64,000 nt of DNA from Pyrenopolyporus hunteri (GCA_902806595.1 CADCXC010000014.1:992001-1056000), one strand, 5' to 3'; positions 23,840-37,237 are shown, numbered from the stretch's first letter. Made by a program: numbers and translations. Notes: a model not told the origin generated them from the letters alone.

Positions 23840-26800
23840 CTTTTACTTGCTCCGGTTTTAGAAAGATGCATGTACACCTTATGAGGGCCCCTTGCGAGAG
23901 TTGGAGGTGAATGTTAAAAGGGAAAATAGGCAGCGAGTTACTTGCTTACCAAGGAGGCGTTCTTACCACGCCTTATAAATTATGGTGATCGTCTGGGTTA
24001 GGTAGTTTGGGACTTTGTATTCGCGTCGTACATGCACGTCGCCCAGCCGCATTGGACACACTGGTCCACGAGGAGAGGTAAGTAAGCCTCAGCGTCGGTA
24101 TAATCCGTAAAAGACTCGCCGACAAGTGTTTGCTCCCGTTCCCCGGCTAGTGAGAGTCAACTTCATGATGCCCAAGGTATTAAACTCCGGTTCGGGTGCC
24201 GAGACGGGAAGCGAAATAAACGATCTTGCGCTGTTATGTCCGACCGAACAGGTTTCCGTTCCTTCAGCCAAGGTCCCAATAAGGTATAAGGCTGGGCTGA
24301 CTGCAGTTCAGCGAACGCTGAAGGCGGGAGCGATTTCCCCGACACCCCGGATATATGTAATATATGTATTGGAGGACCGCGGGATAAGGGGGGTTAAACA
24401 AAGGGTTACGGTCTCGCCAGATATAATACAGCCCTATTACCAACACGACCCCAGCTTACCCATTAAGTGTCCTGCGGTCTTAGTTGACGAAGAAGCGTCT
24501 AGGAGACGGGACTCGAGGTTATAAGTGACCGGGGTTAGCCAACTCGATAAACCAGACGACCGCTGTATTTTTCAAGGGCAGAACTGCGCTTTCTTCTTTA
24601 TCGCAACGCTGTGAAACACTTCATTTCTCTGGGTGTTGGTGTTGTTGTTGTGATGTGATAATTGAGGGTCGATATATGCTATCCCATAGGTACCTACATA
24701 TCCCTACCTATGTCCCTAGGTAGGTACCATGACCAGTAATAAGCGCCTCCTAAGACCGCCTAACTGTTGGCGTTTTATGGTTTCACTAGATGCGCAGTGG
24801 TATTACGCAATGCGTGGGTACGGTATTCCAACCGCTGAATCCACTATAAACATAGGGCACATAGCGCTTTACTCAAGTACCTAAGGCGGTCGAATGGACT
24901 TCGGTAGGTACCTCCGCTAGGTACCGCCCAGCTGTGGATACTTAAAGGTGCCAGGGTGACCCTTCGCTGTTTGCGACCTACAAAGGCCCGGGCTACCGGC
25001 AGCTAATTTACGAACGATTAATTGATCGGATAATAACCCCTAACGACAGGCCAAGTGCCCTAAACTATGGGGGTTACTCACCACTACCACCTAGGTGTAA
25101 GTGCCTAGGTGAGTTATAATACAAACGACCTAAGCCAACGGACCCCGTCCACATCTTAACATGAATTTACATAACACGAAGCCGATAGATAGGGAAATAC
25201 GGCCTAATAATATTCGGGATGAAAATAGGCAGCCGTCGCATCGAATCCTTTGGTCTTGTAGATCGTGTTTTTATCCAAGCCGTGTTCCGGGATCGAAAAT
25301 GCGGTGTAGGTAATTTCAGACTGAATGTTTTGCAGGTAGTAGTGAGCGGTAATTTAAAGAGTTACCGCGTCGATAAAAGAGCCATAAGATGATTTATAAA
25401 TACTCCACGACAGTCTAATCCACGAGAAGGATAGACCTAAACTATCTTCATTCCCCGTTTAGGGCGAAACTTATTAAATATTATTACGAAGCTAGCCGTT
25501 TTTCTCTCTTTTTTGGGCGGAAGTAATCGGGAAGACTACGCGATATTTACGCGTCAAACACCCTAGTAGAAAATTTTAGAGCTGATAGAAATAAGACATA
25601 GCTGAAGGTCAGGGGGTATATTCGGGTAGGTATCGTAGGGCGGTCTATTTACACGAATCCTCCCCCCTTAGGTTTGTTATTCCCACACAGTAGTAATCGC
25701 GTCTACGTAATACTCAATCATGACTTTCCGCGGATGGGATTCTACAGGTTAGAAGAAACCGTTGTCTCAATGCTAGCCGTGTGGTATGCATACGCCTTAA
25801 GAGCGCACGAAGAGGAGGTAACAACGTAATAAGCGCGCCGCCATCGCCGCACCCCACGAATCCTAGTCGCGGGCGCCGGAGCCCCGATAGTCATCTGTAG
25901 GTATTACGATACTCGGCCGTATCATCCTTTAAAGCAGTGGGGGTCCCCATTGCTTACCAACTATTACCAGTTGATAGCTAAGGTTTGATAGGTAGGTGAC
26001 TAGGGATCGCACAAAAATGGCAAGCTGTTACGGTTCGGCCGGCTCATGGTTGGGGATAGGGGTAAATATAAAGTGAGTTGGCAATAACCGAATCAGATGT
26101 TGAGGGACTCTGTAAATAGAAGAGTAGGTAGTTAGTTAATAGTAGACGCCTTGTTACAAGAGTTTGGCCGAGGAGGATAAATCGCGGATAATTTTCACCT
26201 TGAACTGTTTCGATATCGCCTTAATAACCTATTTAATATAACTATCTCTTAATATGTATTTGGCCCCATCTCGTGGGTACTGCAAGTAAACACTCAGAGG
26301 AACTAACATCACTCAACTCGCGTCGACCAATGTTCGGAGGCGAATCTTTAAGTCCGGACAGAAGGCACGATATTCGGACTTCAAAGGATTCCTGTTATTG
26401 GCGGAGATGAATACCTGCAAAATGTCATCCTGCGGCTTGCTGACCCGAGGTGGCTTACAACACACGGCACATATCTCAGCCACCATACGTAACTAGCGGG
26501 AACTAAATCAAGCATAATCTCGAAGGAACGTTTAGAATGCGAGTTACACCACTATCAGCGCCGCATCGTCAAGCATATATCATACGAGTAGTTTATTCGG
26601 TCCGTATGTTTACGCTTCTTGTACTACTCAAGGTCTGTGGCGTAGCCAACTAGCCTATAGCTCACAGCGTTTCACGCATGAACTTACGTACAGCAGCCAA
26701 GGAACATGTTCAGTCAGATCTGAGCATGTGATGACTAACCCTAGGTAGACCAAAGTGCACGTATAACAGGTTTTGAAGCATATAGCCCAGTGAATTCGGC

Positions 26801-27236
26801 TTAGGTCCTGTACGTACAGCACTCCTAAACGGAAATAACACGAGAGAGGTGGTCCAACTTAAGGAATGGCGGAGCATCGCCTTTTCAAAAAGTGACTAAC
26901 TTATAAAGGAGACGATCAAATTAAACACGTGGGTTGGATCTTATCGAACAGATTCAGGGGCTGGTACCTAACGAGTAAAAGCAGCCATAAAGGTGACTCG
27001 ATAATATACGAGCTTGTTGATGGCTGGTGGTGCGGCAGCCTAAATATACTTATATGGATGACTTGGGTCGAGTGTCCGAGATCTTATCTAACACAGAATA
27101 TACAGGTACCTATCCGAATAGGGTTACATGTTTCTTGAACATCAACAAGGAACGAAAACTAATAATAGTAACATCCTCCGGTTCCATAAAGTTTATCTGC
27201 TTATGATAAATAAACTTCTTCTTAATAAGCTTTTTT
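23840..27236. other. Gene-free interval, 3.4 kb
   Basis: An AT-leaning stretch between the P450 and the Zn2Cys6 regulator. It contains TAGGTACC-type palindromes at 24687-24729 and 24903-24925, and CCTAGGTG repeats near 25090-25115. Open frames are short (up to 132 codons at 24126..24524) and show no motif. No transposase, reverse transcriptase remnant or terminal repeat was recognised. Confidence 0.5.
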
Positions 27237-28610
27237 TTAGATGCTGACTTCTCTTAATCTAAGTCTCATCATCTCGACTATGCGCGAGTGTTCGCTCCCT
27301 AACCATGACCCTAGACTCTTGTACAAAGTATCCGTATTTGTGGAAATAGACTCATCCATATTGCTGAGGTTTTGTGAAGTAAACGCGTCGATAATATAGC
27401 CAATCCTCTTCATTTCTCCTAGTATCAACTGAACCCTCAAGGCGGCCTGCACCAGTTGATCGTCGATGTTAAAACAACCCATACTCATCTGAGTAGGAGC
27501 TAGGTCCGTAGAAGCGGCTCGCGTGCCTGCCGGCGTACTCGAGCCACTGGCACTTGTGTTCGCCGTACTAGCTGCCGCACTTATCCAGGACGAAGGGGAC
27601 CTGCTCACTGACCCGAGTGAGGAGCTAGATGGCGATAAACCGTGGCGTAATCCTGCGTCCAGCGCAGGACTCGGTGATGATTTGGAACAGCCGGCCTCTC
27701 GGCAGTACCAAACCAGTATCCGAGCGATGATTGACGCATAAAGGAACGCGAGGTGCGGGCAGCCAGCACAAGAGCAACCCATAAGACGGCTAAGTCGCTC
27801 CGTAGCCTCGCGGTTGAGATGTAAGATAAAGTCTAAGGGAACACGATCTGCAGATCCAGCCGTCGTCCGCGACGCCAGTCTAGTTATAGATTGTGCTTTG
27901 CCGAGATTCAAGAAAGATAGACTACCCAGGATATCATATGCTTCCCGCGAGCAGTTATGATGTTTAACGTCGTCATGTTGTATAAAGGGGCTCTCCTGAT
28001 ATACCCTTTCATCGGCTGGGGTTTGTGCCGTGGAAGCCGGTGAACCCTCAAATTCTGGCCATCCCAACGCAGGAAATGGCTCAGTTTCCAAGTTCGTGGA
28101 TGTGAGATCTTCTCCAATGATGTTCGTCAGAACCCAGTCACCGGCATCCAGTGATGTGAAATTTGTGAGTGATGGCCCCAGTTGATCATTGTGAAATTCG
28201 TCTAGCACATTAACATTCGTCATGACATTGTTGGAATACTCCTCAACGGTCCCCCAGGTCGACTTCAAGTCGTTGACACTCGAACTGGAGCTGGATCTCG
28301 GTAATATAGTATCGCTCATAGAGCTTCCTGCACGATTACGGTAACCACTGTCGTCGGATCCGACCTCTTTTTTGGTATTAGGATGATCCCCGGGTCCCCG
28401 GGGAACGCCCAACGCCGGCGGAATCTGCAGCCTCTCCCTTGGCGGTTTTCCCATTTTCCGCGATACTCCGTAGACGCAAGTGATGCCGAGAGAAATACAT
28501 CTTCCGCATTCCGGCTGGCCGCGATCGCATTTGAGCTTTGCGGAACCACACCCATCGCAGCTAGACCGTAGCTTGGGTTGGCGAGACGACCGTGGGGGTG
28601 TATTATTCAT
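27237..28610 (-). CDS. AflR-like Zn2Cys6 transcription factor
   Basis: A single-exon, 457-aa fungal zinc binuclear cluster regulator. The DNA-binding domain lies near the N-terminus with C18-x2-C21-x6-C28-x6-C35-x2-C38-x6-C45, followed by YGVSRKMGKP, the linker seen in AflR-type regulators. The middle (about 215-300) includes LILHLNREATERLSRLMGC-like sequence and a Cys-rich CSCAGCPHLAFLYASI segment that matches the AflR regulatory domain pattern. A Ser/Ala-rich low-complexity segment (about 320-375) follows. AflR-type proteins activate polyketide gene clusters; AflR itself binds TCG-N5-CGA. The gene is transcribed away from the PKS, 1.4 kb from its start, a common layout for a pathway-specific activator. 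Role in this cluster is inferred. Confidence 0.88.
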   Translation of the reverse strand: MNNTPPRSSRQPKLRSSCDGCGSAKLKCDRGQPECGRCISLGITCVYGVSRKMGKPPRERLQIPPALGVPRGPGDHPNTKKEVGSDDSGYRNRAGSSMSDTILPRSSSSSSVNDLKSTWGTVEEYSNNVMTNVNVLDEFHNDQLGPSLTNFTSLDAGDWVLTNIIGEDLTSTNLETEPFPALGWPEFEGSPASTAQTPADERVYQESPFIQHDDVKHHNCSREAYDILGSLSFLNLGKAQSITRLASRTTAGSADRVPLDFILHLNREATERLSRLMGCSCAGCPHLAFLYASIIARILVWYCREAGCSKSSPSPALDAGLRHGLSPSSSSLGSVSRSPSSWISAAASTANTSASGSSTPAGTRAASTDLAPTQMSMGCFNIDDQLVQAALRVQLILGEMKRIGYIIDAFTSQNLSNMDESISTNTDTLYKSLGSWLGSEHSRIVEMMRLRLREVSI

Positions 28611-30019
28611 AGTTGGCTCTGAGAGTGATTGCGGGCTTCAACAAATTAATCTCCGAGAGAGGTAAATTTCGCAAAGCAAGTGTCAATAATGTAAATCCGT
28701 TCACTACGTTTGGCGCCATTCAAAGCCCCTTTTTTGCTTATAAAACCCTCGTCTATACGGGGGAGGCCTTTCTCAGATAAGAAGCAAAAATCAACATCGG
28801 AGTAATTTTTTTTCTTTTCCAGGTTAATATCCTCTAAGCTTTTACGCCACACAGCTGTCACACGAAGTAGGCCTTTTATCGGCTCCTTCAAGCCCGGTCC
28901 TAGTATGTATGCACGGGTAAGCTTACCGCTTACATCCGTGGCCACTCTGAGGCTCTCCTGAACGCCTCATGGAACAATCCGTTGCCAGACGGCGCAGATT
29001 CGTAAACGTGCAAGCGAGCGTTATCATATCACTGTCGCACTACAGCTAGGGTATGTTACTCTTTCGAGTTAGAAACGCGTTACTAGAACATGACTATCAG
29101 GCACCCTAGAATAAAAATAAGATATCAAGACCTTCAAATTCATACTTTGGTAGGTAGGCAGTTAAACGAAATCTTATAATTCAAAGCAGTTTGTACATAT
29201 TTGTAATTTACCTGCCGATGGATACGAAAAGTAGACGCGTTAGCATGACATTGGTGAGTAATACTCTAAGTTATTTTAAGTTATAGGCAAACGCGTAATG
29301 TCTATGTTCTGATATGTCTTGAGTCAGCTACCATAGATAGGTACCTACCTACTTACCATGTTAAACCTTCGAGTTACCAAGTTACCATTCGCACGTGCTT
29401 TTATCTCATCGTTACGGTTCCTTCCCATGCAGCCGCATGCGAATCCAAGCTGCCTGACGGATGCTGGCCCCTATGCGAGGGATTGCAAGAGCTTCTTTGG
29501 TTCATAAGGCTGTAGAGGCGTTTGTGTTACAAGTCGATCGGTGCTGGAGTGGAGTGAAGTGGTTTGCTCTTATCGGTGCAGCTGAAACGACTCCCAACGC
29601 ATCTATCTACGTGAAGAATTTCCCGGACACTACTGAATAAGCCCCGAGCATTACCAATAGGTCTCCCGCAGGATCCCCGGTCCCAAGATAAGTCTAAATG
29701 CTACGTCCTGACTGGAGGTATGTGGCTGCTTATGTCACCCCATCGACGGCTCGAGGATGCCCGAGCACAGTCGGTATTCACTTGGCTAGGCGACAGCAAA
29801 GCTGAGGACACGAGGCATACCTATCACCTAGTCGGGAAAGATAGAGTCGGAGATATGGTGACGTGCTACGAAGTCAACGATATAGATGATGGATCACATA
29901 TAAATGTATAGACCTCAGGCGCGCCCGTTTACAATGGGGAGGTTTATCCAGAGCAGTGGCCAGGGAATTCACACACATACACACACGCACGCCCGGCTTT
30001 AGGCACCATCAACTTCAAT
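28611..30019. other. Divergent promoter region, regulator and PKS
   Basis: 1.4 kb between the start codons of the Zn2Cys6 regulator and the PKS. It has a TAGGTACCTACCTAC motif at 29336-29357, overlapping TCG...CGA half-site pairs at 29743-29765, and a CA-rich microsatellite at about 29972-29990 just before the PKS start. A 99-codon frame on the minus strand (28646..28945) has no recognisable motif and I do not call it. Confidence 0.5.
29743..29765. promoter_or_regulatory. Candidate Zn2Cys6 binding site in PKS promoter
   Basis: Two overlapping inverted pairs occur: TCG-N6-CGA at 29743-29754 and CTCG-N8-CGAG at 29750-29765, about 260 bp upstream of the PKS ATG. AflR uses TCG-N5-CGA, so the spacing differs by one or three bases. 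This is a guess at a binding site. Confidence 0.3.
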
Positions 30020-33000
30020 ATGGCAGACCAACTTAAGCTATATCTCTTCGGGGACCAGACGTACGACACCCAGCCGTATCTAAGAGATTTGATGCGGTAC
30101 CGGCATAACCCTATCTTAGAGGACTTCCTAGTCAGAGTATACAATGCTATACGCACAGAGATATACAGACTTCCAGCTGAAGTCAGGGACGATCTTCCTC
30201 GTTTCACTTGCCTCGACGATCTTATCCTATGGAAGCAGGATGGGAAACGCTGCGTAGCCCTGGATATGGCTGTTACATGCATGTACCAACTTGGTGTGTT
30301 CATCAGGTAGGTAGGGCTTGTACTCCCTTGGAATATTCCGTAATATAAACTGATCGCCGTCTATTGTAGCCAGGCTGACACGTGGGACTTCTACGCCGGT
30401 AACTCCCGTGTACTTGGTCTCTGTACCGGGGCGCTGGCTGCCGCTGCGGTTGGGTGCAGCCGGTCCACACTTGATCTCGTCCCAGCCGCAGTAGATGCAG
30501 TCCTTGTGGCTTTTAGGACGGGCATGCATGTGTCCGATATGGCGCAGCGGCTGGATCCCTCGGAGCTCCCAGATCCGAGCTGGTCGATTATCGTCCCTGG
30601 CTCCTCTTCTGCAGATGCTGCTCGCAAATTCTGTGAGAAAACGGTAAGAAATCAACTGAACTCACACCATGCCCTGCCCAAACATGAGCGCTGACCAGCT
30701 GCCTACTGAACTAGGCACTCCCCCTATCTTCTAGGCCATACGTGAGCGCCTACGCTCCTAACGGCGTAACCATCAGCGGTCCACCACGCTCACTCGATTT
30801 ACTCTCTCGGTCGGGATGCCTCCCTAAATCCGGATCAAAGGCTATCCCGATCTACGGACCATACCATGCCCCGCATCTATATTCTTCGGATGATGTTGAT
30901 GAAATTGTTGGGGGCCTTAGTTTACATAGCGCCAACATCACACGCTCAACTCACGTTCCTGTCTTCTCTAGCACAGGGAACGAAGTAGAAACTGGCAGTT
31001 TTGAGACGCTTCTGAAGGCTGCGGTGGGCCAAATTGTGCTACAGCCCATCCGTTGGAATGATATTCTGAAGGAGGTGCAAGTCTGTCTTCAGAAGGAACA
31101 AGCGAAGACATTCAGCATTGTCCCGATCGGAACGAAGGCCGACCAATTGATTTACACAGCGCTCAAACAGACCTCATTACGCTCCTTGTTGTCATCTACG
31201 CCGTCACAAAGCCAACCATCCGTAGCCCAAGATGGCTCATACGCTAATCCCGGAAAGCCCAAACTCGCCATCATTGGGATGTCCGGAAGGTTTCCCGGTG
31301 CTCAGGATAATGAGGCCTTCTGGGATCTCCTCTACCAGGGCCTTGACGTCCACAAACCCGTCCCGGCTTTTCACTGGGATGCCAAAACTCATGTCGACCC
31401 GACGGGAACACGGAAGAACACAAGCGCAACCGCATTCGGCTGCTGGCTCGATGACCCAGCGGGTTTTGATGCGCGCTTCTTCAATATCTCGCCGCGAGAA
31501 GCACCGCAAATTGACCCTGCGCAAAGACTCGCTTTGATGACCGCTTACGAAGCAATTGAACAGGCCGGTATCGTCCCGGATGCCACCCCATCGACGCGAC
31601 GTGACCGCGTCGGCGTCTTTTACGGCGTGACTAGTATGGACTGGATGGAGACGAATAGTGCCCAGAACGTCGACACGTACTTTATCCCAGGCGGGAACCA
31701 AGCGTTTATCCCAGGGCGCGTTAACTATTTCTTCAAGTTTAGCGGCCCCAGTTATGCCGTTAATACCGCATGTTCGTCCAGTCTTGCCGGCATTCACCTT
31801 GCCTGCAACTCTCTTTGGCGAGGTGACATCGATACGGCGATCGCAGGCGGAACGAACGTCCTGACGAACCCGGACATGACGGCTGGGCTTGACAAGGGTC
31901 ACTTCCTCTCGCGAACGGGAAACTGCAAAACCTTTGACGACTCGGCTGACGGATACTGCCGTGGAGAGGGCGTCGGAACGATTATCATCAAACGACTCGA
32001 CGACGCTATCGCCGATAAAGACCCTATTTTGGGGTTGATACTAGGAGCATACACTAATCACTCAGCGGAGTCCGAGTCCATCACCCGACCGCACGTTGGC
32101 GCCCAACGCGCTATCTTCAACAAGATCCTCAATCAAGGTGCCGTCGACCCTTATTCCGTTGGATATGTTGAAATGCATGGAACGGGTACCCAGGCAGGAG
32201 ATGCTGGGGAAATGTCCAGCGTTTTGGATACATTCGCCCCGCCTCTTGGACAAGTTAAGGCTGGCCGAAGCAACACGGAAGCGCTCTACCTAGGTTCCGC
32301 TAAGGCCAACGTCGGACATGGTGAGGCTGCATCGGGTATGGCTAGTCTCACAAAGGTGCTGTTGATGATGCAGAAGAACATGATAGTACCGCACTGCGGG
32401 ATCAAGACGAAGATTAACCACAGGTTTCCGACGGATCTGCTTGAACGAAACGTCCATATCGCCCTGAAACCGACCCCTTGGGAAAGAAGCGAGGACCCAT
32501 CAAAGCCTCGACGAGCCTTCGTGAACAACTTCAGCGCCGCTGGCGGAAACACGGCCCTGTTGATTGAGGATGCACCCTTTGTTCCTGAACCAGGCAACGG
32601 AGCTCCCGACACACGGAGCCATCATCTCGTAGCTGTATCGGCCAAGAATGGCGTCTCCTTGCAGGGGAATCTTAAGTCTCTACTCAAATTCTTGAAGCAG
32701 AGCCCAGACATCGACCTTGGCCAGCTCTCATACACCACGACCGCACGGCGCATTCACCATCAGCATCGTGTAATGCTTGCTGGCTCAAGCACTGAGGAAA
32801 TATGCTCACAGATCGACGCGGCTATCCGAGAAGAGGCGGGAATGACTAGGCCTAAGGGTTCTCCGAAGGTTGTATTCACATTCACAGGTCAGGGGGCACA
32901 GTACCCCGGCATGGGAAAGGAGCTCTACGATAACTTCTCTCTCTTCCGTACCGAAATGCGTCGGCTAGATCGCATTGCGAAGAGTCTTGGTTTCCCGTCT

Positions 33001-36000
33001 ATGCTACCCGTTATCGATTCTAAAGAAAAGGATGTCAGCATTTTCGAGCCTGCTGCCGTACAGCTTGCTAGCGTCTGTTTGCAGATCGCTCTTAGCAAGC
33101 TATGGGCTTCTTGGAATATTACTCCAGTCGCCGTCGTTGGGCACAGTCTAGGCGAATATGCGGCTCTTAACGTTGCGGGAGTTCTATCCGACGCCGATAC
33201 TATCTATCTTGTGGGAGCGAGGGCCAAGTTACTCCAGGAGAAGTGCACACGGGATACCCACTCCATGCTGGTAGTCATGGGATCGGTGGAAGCCGTCGAA
33301 GACGCGCTTAAGAATCACACATTCGAGGTCGCTTGCATCAACTCACCAACGGAGACAGTCTTGGCTGGCCTTAACGAGGATATCTCCGTGTCCAAGAATG
33401 CACTTTCAAATGCAGGATTTAAAACAACGCTGCTAAAGGTCCCTTACGCCTTCCACTCCTCGCAGGTAGACCCTGTGCTAGATGAGTTCAAGAGGTTGGC
33501 CAGTGGTGTAACTTACTCTGAAGCCGAGATTCCGGTGCTATGCCCCTTGGATGGCGGTGTCACTCTTGGTATTGATAGCTTCGGGCCCGAATACCTTGCC
33601 CGCCATACCCGCGAACCCGTTAACATGCGTAAGGCTCTTCTGACGGCGAATAGCCGCCACATTCTTGGCGACCAATCGACGACGCTGGAAATTGGCCCTC
33701 ATCCCGCTATCTCTGGTATGGTTAGGTCAGTCCTCGGTTCCCAGATGAAAACTCTGGCGTCCCTACAGAGAGGCAGGCCGGTCTTCCAGACCCTGACTAC
33801 TGTCCTAAAGTCTCTCTACGTCGCAGGTTCGGACATTCGGTGGTCTGGATACCATTATGACTTCGAGGCTTCTCAGAAGGTAGTTTCATTACCAGCATAT
33901 AACTGGGACTTGAAGCAATATTGGATTCAATACGTTAATGACTGGTCGCTACGCAAAGGCGATCCTCCTCTCACGATCACTGGTCCCTCTAAGCTCGAGA
34001 GCACTACTATCCATAGGGTCGTCGAAGAGACGGGAGACTCGCAGAAAGCTCACATCGTCGTCGAATCAGACGTCACGCGCGAGGAATTCCGGCCGTTGGT
34101 AGAAGGCCACGAAGTTGACGGGGTTCCGCTATGCACACCAGCAGTCTACGCTGATATCGCACTGAGCCTAGGCACTTACCTTCTCCAGAGGTACAACCCA
34201 GGCAAGGCAGGAAGCGTTGTTGACGTTTCCGACTTGACAATCTTGAAGGCTCTAATCCTTCGAGCCGACGCCGCGGAGCAGCTTCTTCAGGCCCACGCCG
34301 AGGCCGACTGGTCGTCAAATACGGCGGCCATAAAGTTCATGACCATTGACGTAGGTGTTCCATTACGAGCATTTCCTCTCTCCTATTAGATACCTTAAGT
34401 ACCTAGCTAACAGACTTAAAATAGAATCAGAAAAAGCTACAGGTACATTCGCACTGCGTTTTGCGATTCACGGATAAGAAGCTACAGCAAAAGCTTCAGG
34501 GGGAAATGCCGGCCATAAAACAGAGGATCCAAGCTCTCCGCGAGGGAATATCATCAGGAGATACTGCTCGTTTCAACCGCGCCATGGTATACCGCGCCAT
34601 CAGGCCCCTGGCAAGGTTCCACGATGACTACCGGGCCGTGGATGAGATCGTCCTCAACAGCAAGACGCTCGAGGCATCGAGCCGTCTCAGCTTCGGAACA
34701 TTCAAGAAAGGCGGCAATTTCCACACTCACCCGGGCCTCCTCGACGCCCTTACGTGGTCTTCCGGATTTGCCATGAACTGCAACGATTACAACGATCTAG
34801 ACCGCGACGTATACGTAAACCACGGGTGGGGGTCGTTCCAGATGTTTGAGCCGATGGACTTCGGAAAGGAGTACACCACTTACTCTCGTATGGTTGAAGG
34901 AGCGGACCGCCTGTGGCACGGCGACGTGACGATATTGCACGGCGAAAGGGTCGTAGCACATTTCGGGCAGTTTGCGGTTCGTTTTCCCCCGTCTCGCTTT
35001 AAATTTCCTTTTCAGGCAACAATTTATTTTGCTGACTATATATTCTCAGATGCAAGGCGTACCACGCCGTGTTTTACGGGTCATCCTATCGATGGAGAGC
35101 GGTAACAAATCAAAGAAGCAGATGCCTGTACAGAAGGACCAGGTTATGCTTCAGGCTTCATCTCGCCAGTCCATTGGCGCAGCGAAGATGCCTGCTCAAA
35201 TGAACGGAGCATCGTCGCCTTCGCCCAAGATTGCCCGAGCGATGGCTATTATCGCCGAAGAGAGCGGTCTGGCCGTGTCAGACTTGACAGATGGCACCGT
35301 ATTTGGCGACGTTGGGATCGATTCCCTCCTGGGCCTAACAATCTCCGCCCGGTTCAAGGAGGAGCTTGAGATGGATCTCGACTTCAACGCGCTCTTCTAT
35401 GAGTACCCCAGCGTCGGTGACCTCAAAGGCTTCCTAGGAGGTTCTGGAGCGGCCAGCTCCGCCGGATCCTCTACACCGGGATCGAGCGACGAGGAAGAAA
35501 TCGCGACACCGAAATTCAGCTCTAATACTTCCGTAGCAGATGAGCCCCCGACTTCTAAGAAGGTTGATTTCCAGCGCGCTCTTGAAATCATATCAGAGGA
35601 AAGTGGCGTGGCGACGGAGGAGCTCACCGACGATACTAATTTTGCCGACTCCGGCGTCGACTCCCTCTTATCGCTTGTTATTGTGAGCCGGTTCCGCGAT
35701 GAACTCGAGCTCGATATCCAGCATGAGTCCCTCTTCCTCGAATGCCCAACCGTGGCCGACCTGAAGGAGCTCCTGCTAGGAACCACCAGCGCTAGCAACA
35801 CAGCACAACAATCTGTCGGACCAAAGCCCAACACAACCCTTTCCTCAGGTATGCCATCTTCGGGGCAGGACGCGAGGATTAATGGGACAACACAGCACCT
35901 CACAGACGCCGAACAGGCTGCGCTCGCTAGTCGCAAGAAGGCCGTCGACGAGTACGTCCAGAAATATAGCGCGGGGTTTTCTGCACCAGTTCCTTCACCT

Positions 36001-37146
36001 CTGGCCGCTGCTCCGTCCGATAACGCCAAGGTCGTTCTGGTAACAGGAGCAACTGGAAGTCTGGGGGGCCACTTGGCTTTCCACCTGGCGCATCTCCCCG
36101 ACGTGAAGACGATCGTATGTCTGAACCGCGAGAACAAGGCCGAGCCCTTCGCACGTCAAAAGAAGGCCATGAAGGACAAGGGCGTCCATTTCCCCGACCT
36201 CCTCCTATCGAAATTACTCGTGTTCCAGACCGACAGCTCGAAGCCCATGCTCGGACTAACGAAGGCGGAGTACGACGGACTCGTAGGCTCCGTTACTCAC
36301 CTGATCCATAACGCCTGGCCCATGAGCGTGAAGCGGCCCCTAGCAGGCTTCGAGCCGCAGTTCGGCACCATGCGCAATCTGATTGACTTCGCGAGCGACG
36401 TCGTGGCCCGACGGCCGACCAGCTTCCGCTTCGGTTTCCAGATGGTGTCGTCAATTAGCGTTGTCGGGCACTACGGCCGCGCGGAACAGAACGTGGTGGT
36501 CCCGGAGGACAGAGTCAACATCGACGCGTTACTTCCCAACGGCTACGCAGAAGCGAAATGGGGCTGCGAGCGCATGCTCGACGAGACGCTGCACAAGCAC
36601 CCGGACCACTTCCGCGCCATGACGGTCCGCTTGGGCCAGATCGCGGGGTCCAAGGTTAGCGGGTACTGGAACCCGATGGAGCACTTCGGGTTCATGATAA
36701 AGTCGTCGCAGACGCTGAACGCCCTTCCCGACGTCGACGGCACCGTCTACTGGACGCCGGTCAACGACATAGCCGGTGCGCTCTCCGACCTAGTCTTACG
36801 AAAGCACCCGGAACCCCATTACCCATTCTACCATATCGAAAACCCCGTCGGCCAGCCCTGGCGCGAGACGAACAAGGTCTTGGCCGACGCTCTGGGCATC
36901 CGGGATCTAATACCACTAGAAGAGTGGACGCGGCGCGTGAGGGCAGCGCCCCAGCGTAACAACCCGGCCGCGGCGCTGGCCGACTTCTTAGACAGCAACT
37001 ACCGACGCATGTCTTGCGGCGGGCTTGTCCTCGACGCTAGGAAGACTCTTGAGCACTCGCCGACCTTGGCTGCCGTGGGTCCAGTAAGCGAGGAGGTGAT
37101 TAGAAAGTACATCTATGTTTGGAAGGAGATTGGATTTCTGAATTGA
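30020..37146 (+). CDS. Non-reducing PKS, SAT-KS-AT-PT-ACP-ACP-R
   Basis: An iterative type I PKS making an aromatic polyketide. Exons 30020..30306, 30370..30643, 30715..34350, 34425..34976 and 35050..37146 (introns 63, 71, 74 and 73 bp) give 2281 aa. SAT (1 to about 350) has GLCTG with the acyl-transfer Cys and His in GPYHAPH. KS (about 369-808) has Cys540 in TACSSS. AT (about 908-1200) has Ser998 in GHSLG. PT (about 1284-1596) has His1319 in EGHEVDG. Two ACPs carry phosphopantetheine sites at Ser1675 (GIDSL) and Ser1788 (GVDSL). The C-terminal reductase R (about 1905-2270) has the NADPH site GATGSLGG and YAEAK. There is no methyltransferase, thioesterase or cyclase, so the chain should leave as an aldehyde. 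This architecture recalls fusarubin-type synthases, but the product cannot be read from sequence. The fourth donor is GTTCGT, less usual; the join FA|MQGVPRRVL fits the PT end. Confidence 0.96.
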
Positions 37147-37237
37147 ATCATTTGTGTGACGGACTTGGAGATTATATTATCGATGGCCGGAGTAACAAAG
37201 GTAGAGCTACGTAGAATTTGTAATATAGAAAGGTTAT

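Noticed and set aside
24126..24524. 132-codon frame near the P450 promoter
   Set aside because: No motif or signal peptide, and overlapping minus-strand frames are of similar size.
25000..26900. Possible RIP-mutated transposon in AT-leaning DNA
   Set aside because: I could not see terminal repeats, remnants of transposon proteins or a clear TpA excess by eye; a computed RIP index would be needed.
28646..28945. 99-codon minus-strand frame between regulator and PKS
   Set aside because: Lys-rich but without any recognisable motif; lies in a promoter region; not enough to call a gene.
30600..30740. Apparent frame break in the PKS SAT domain
   Set aside because: An intron at 30644..30714 joins EKT to ALPLSSRPYVSAYAP in frame, matching the SAT family, so the gene is intact.
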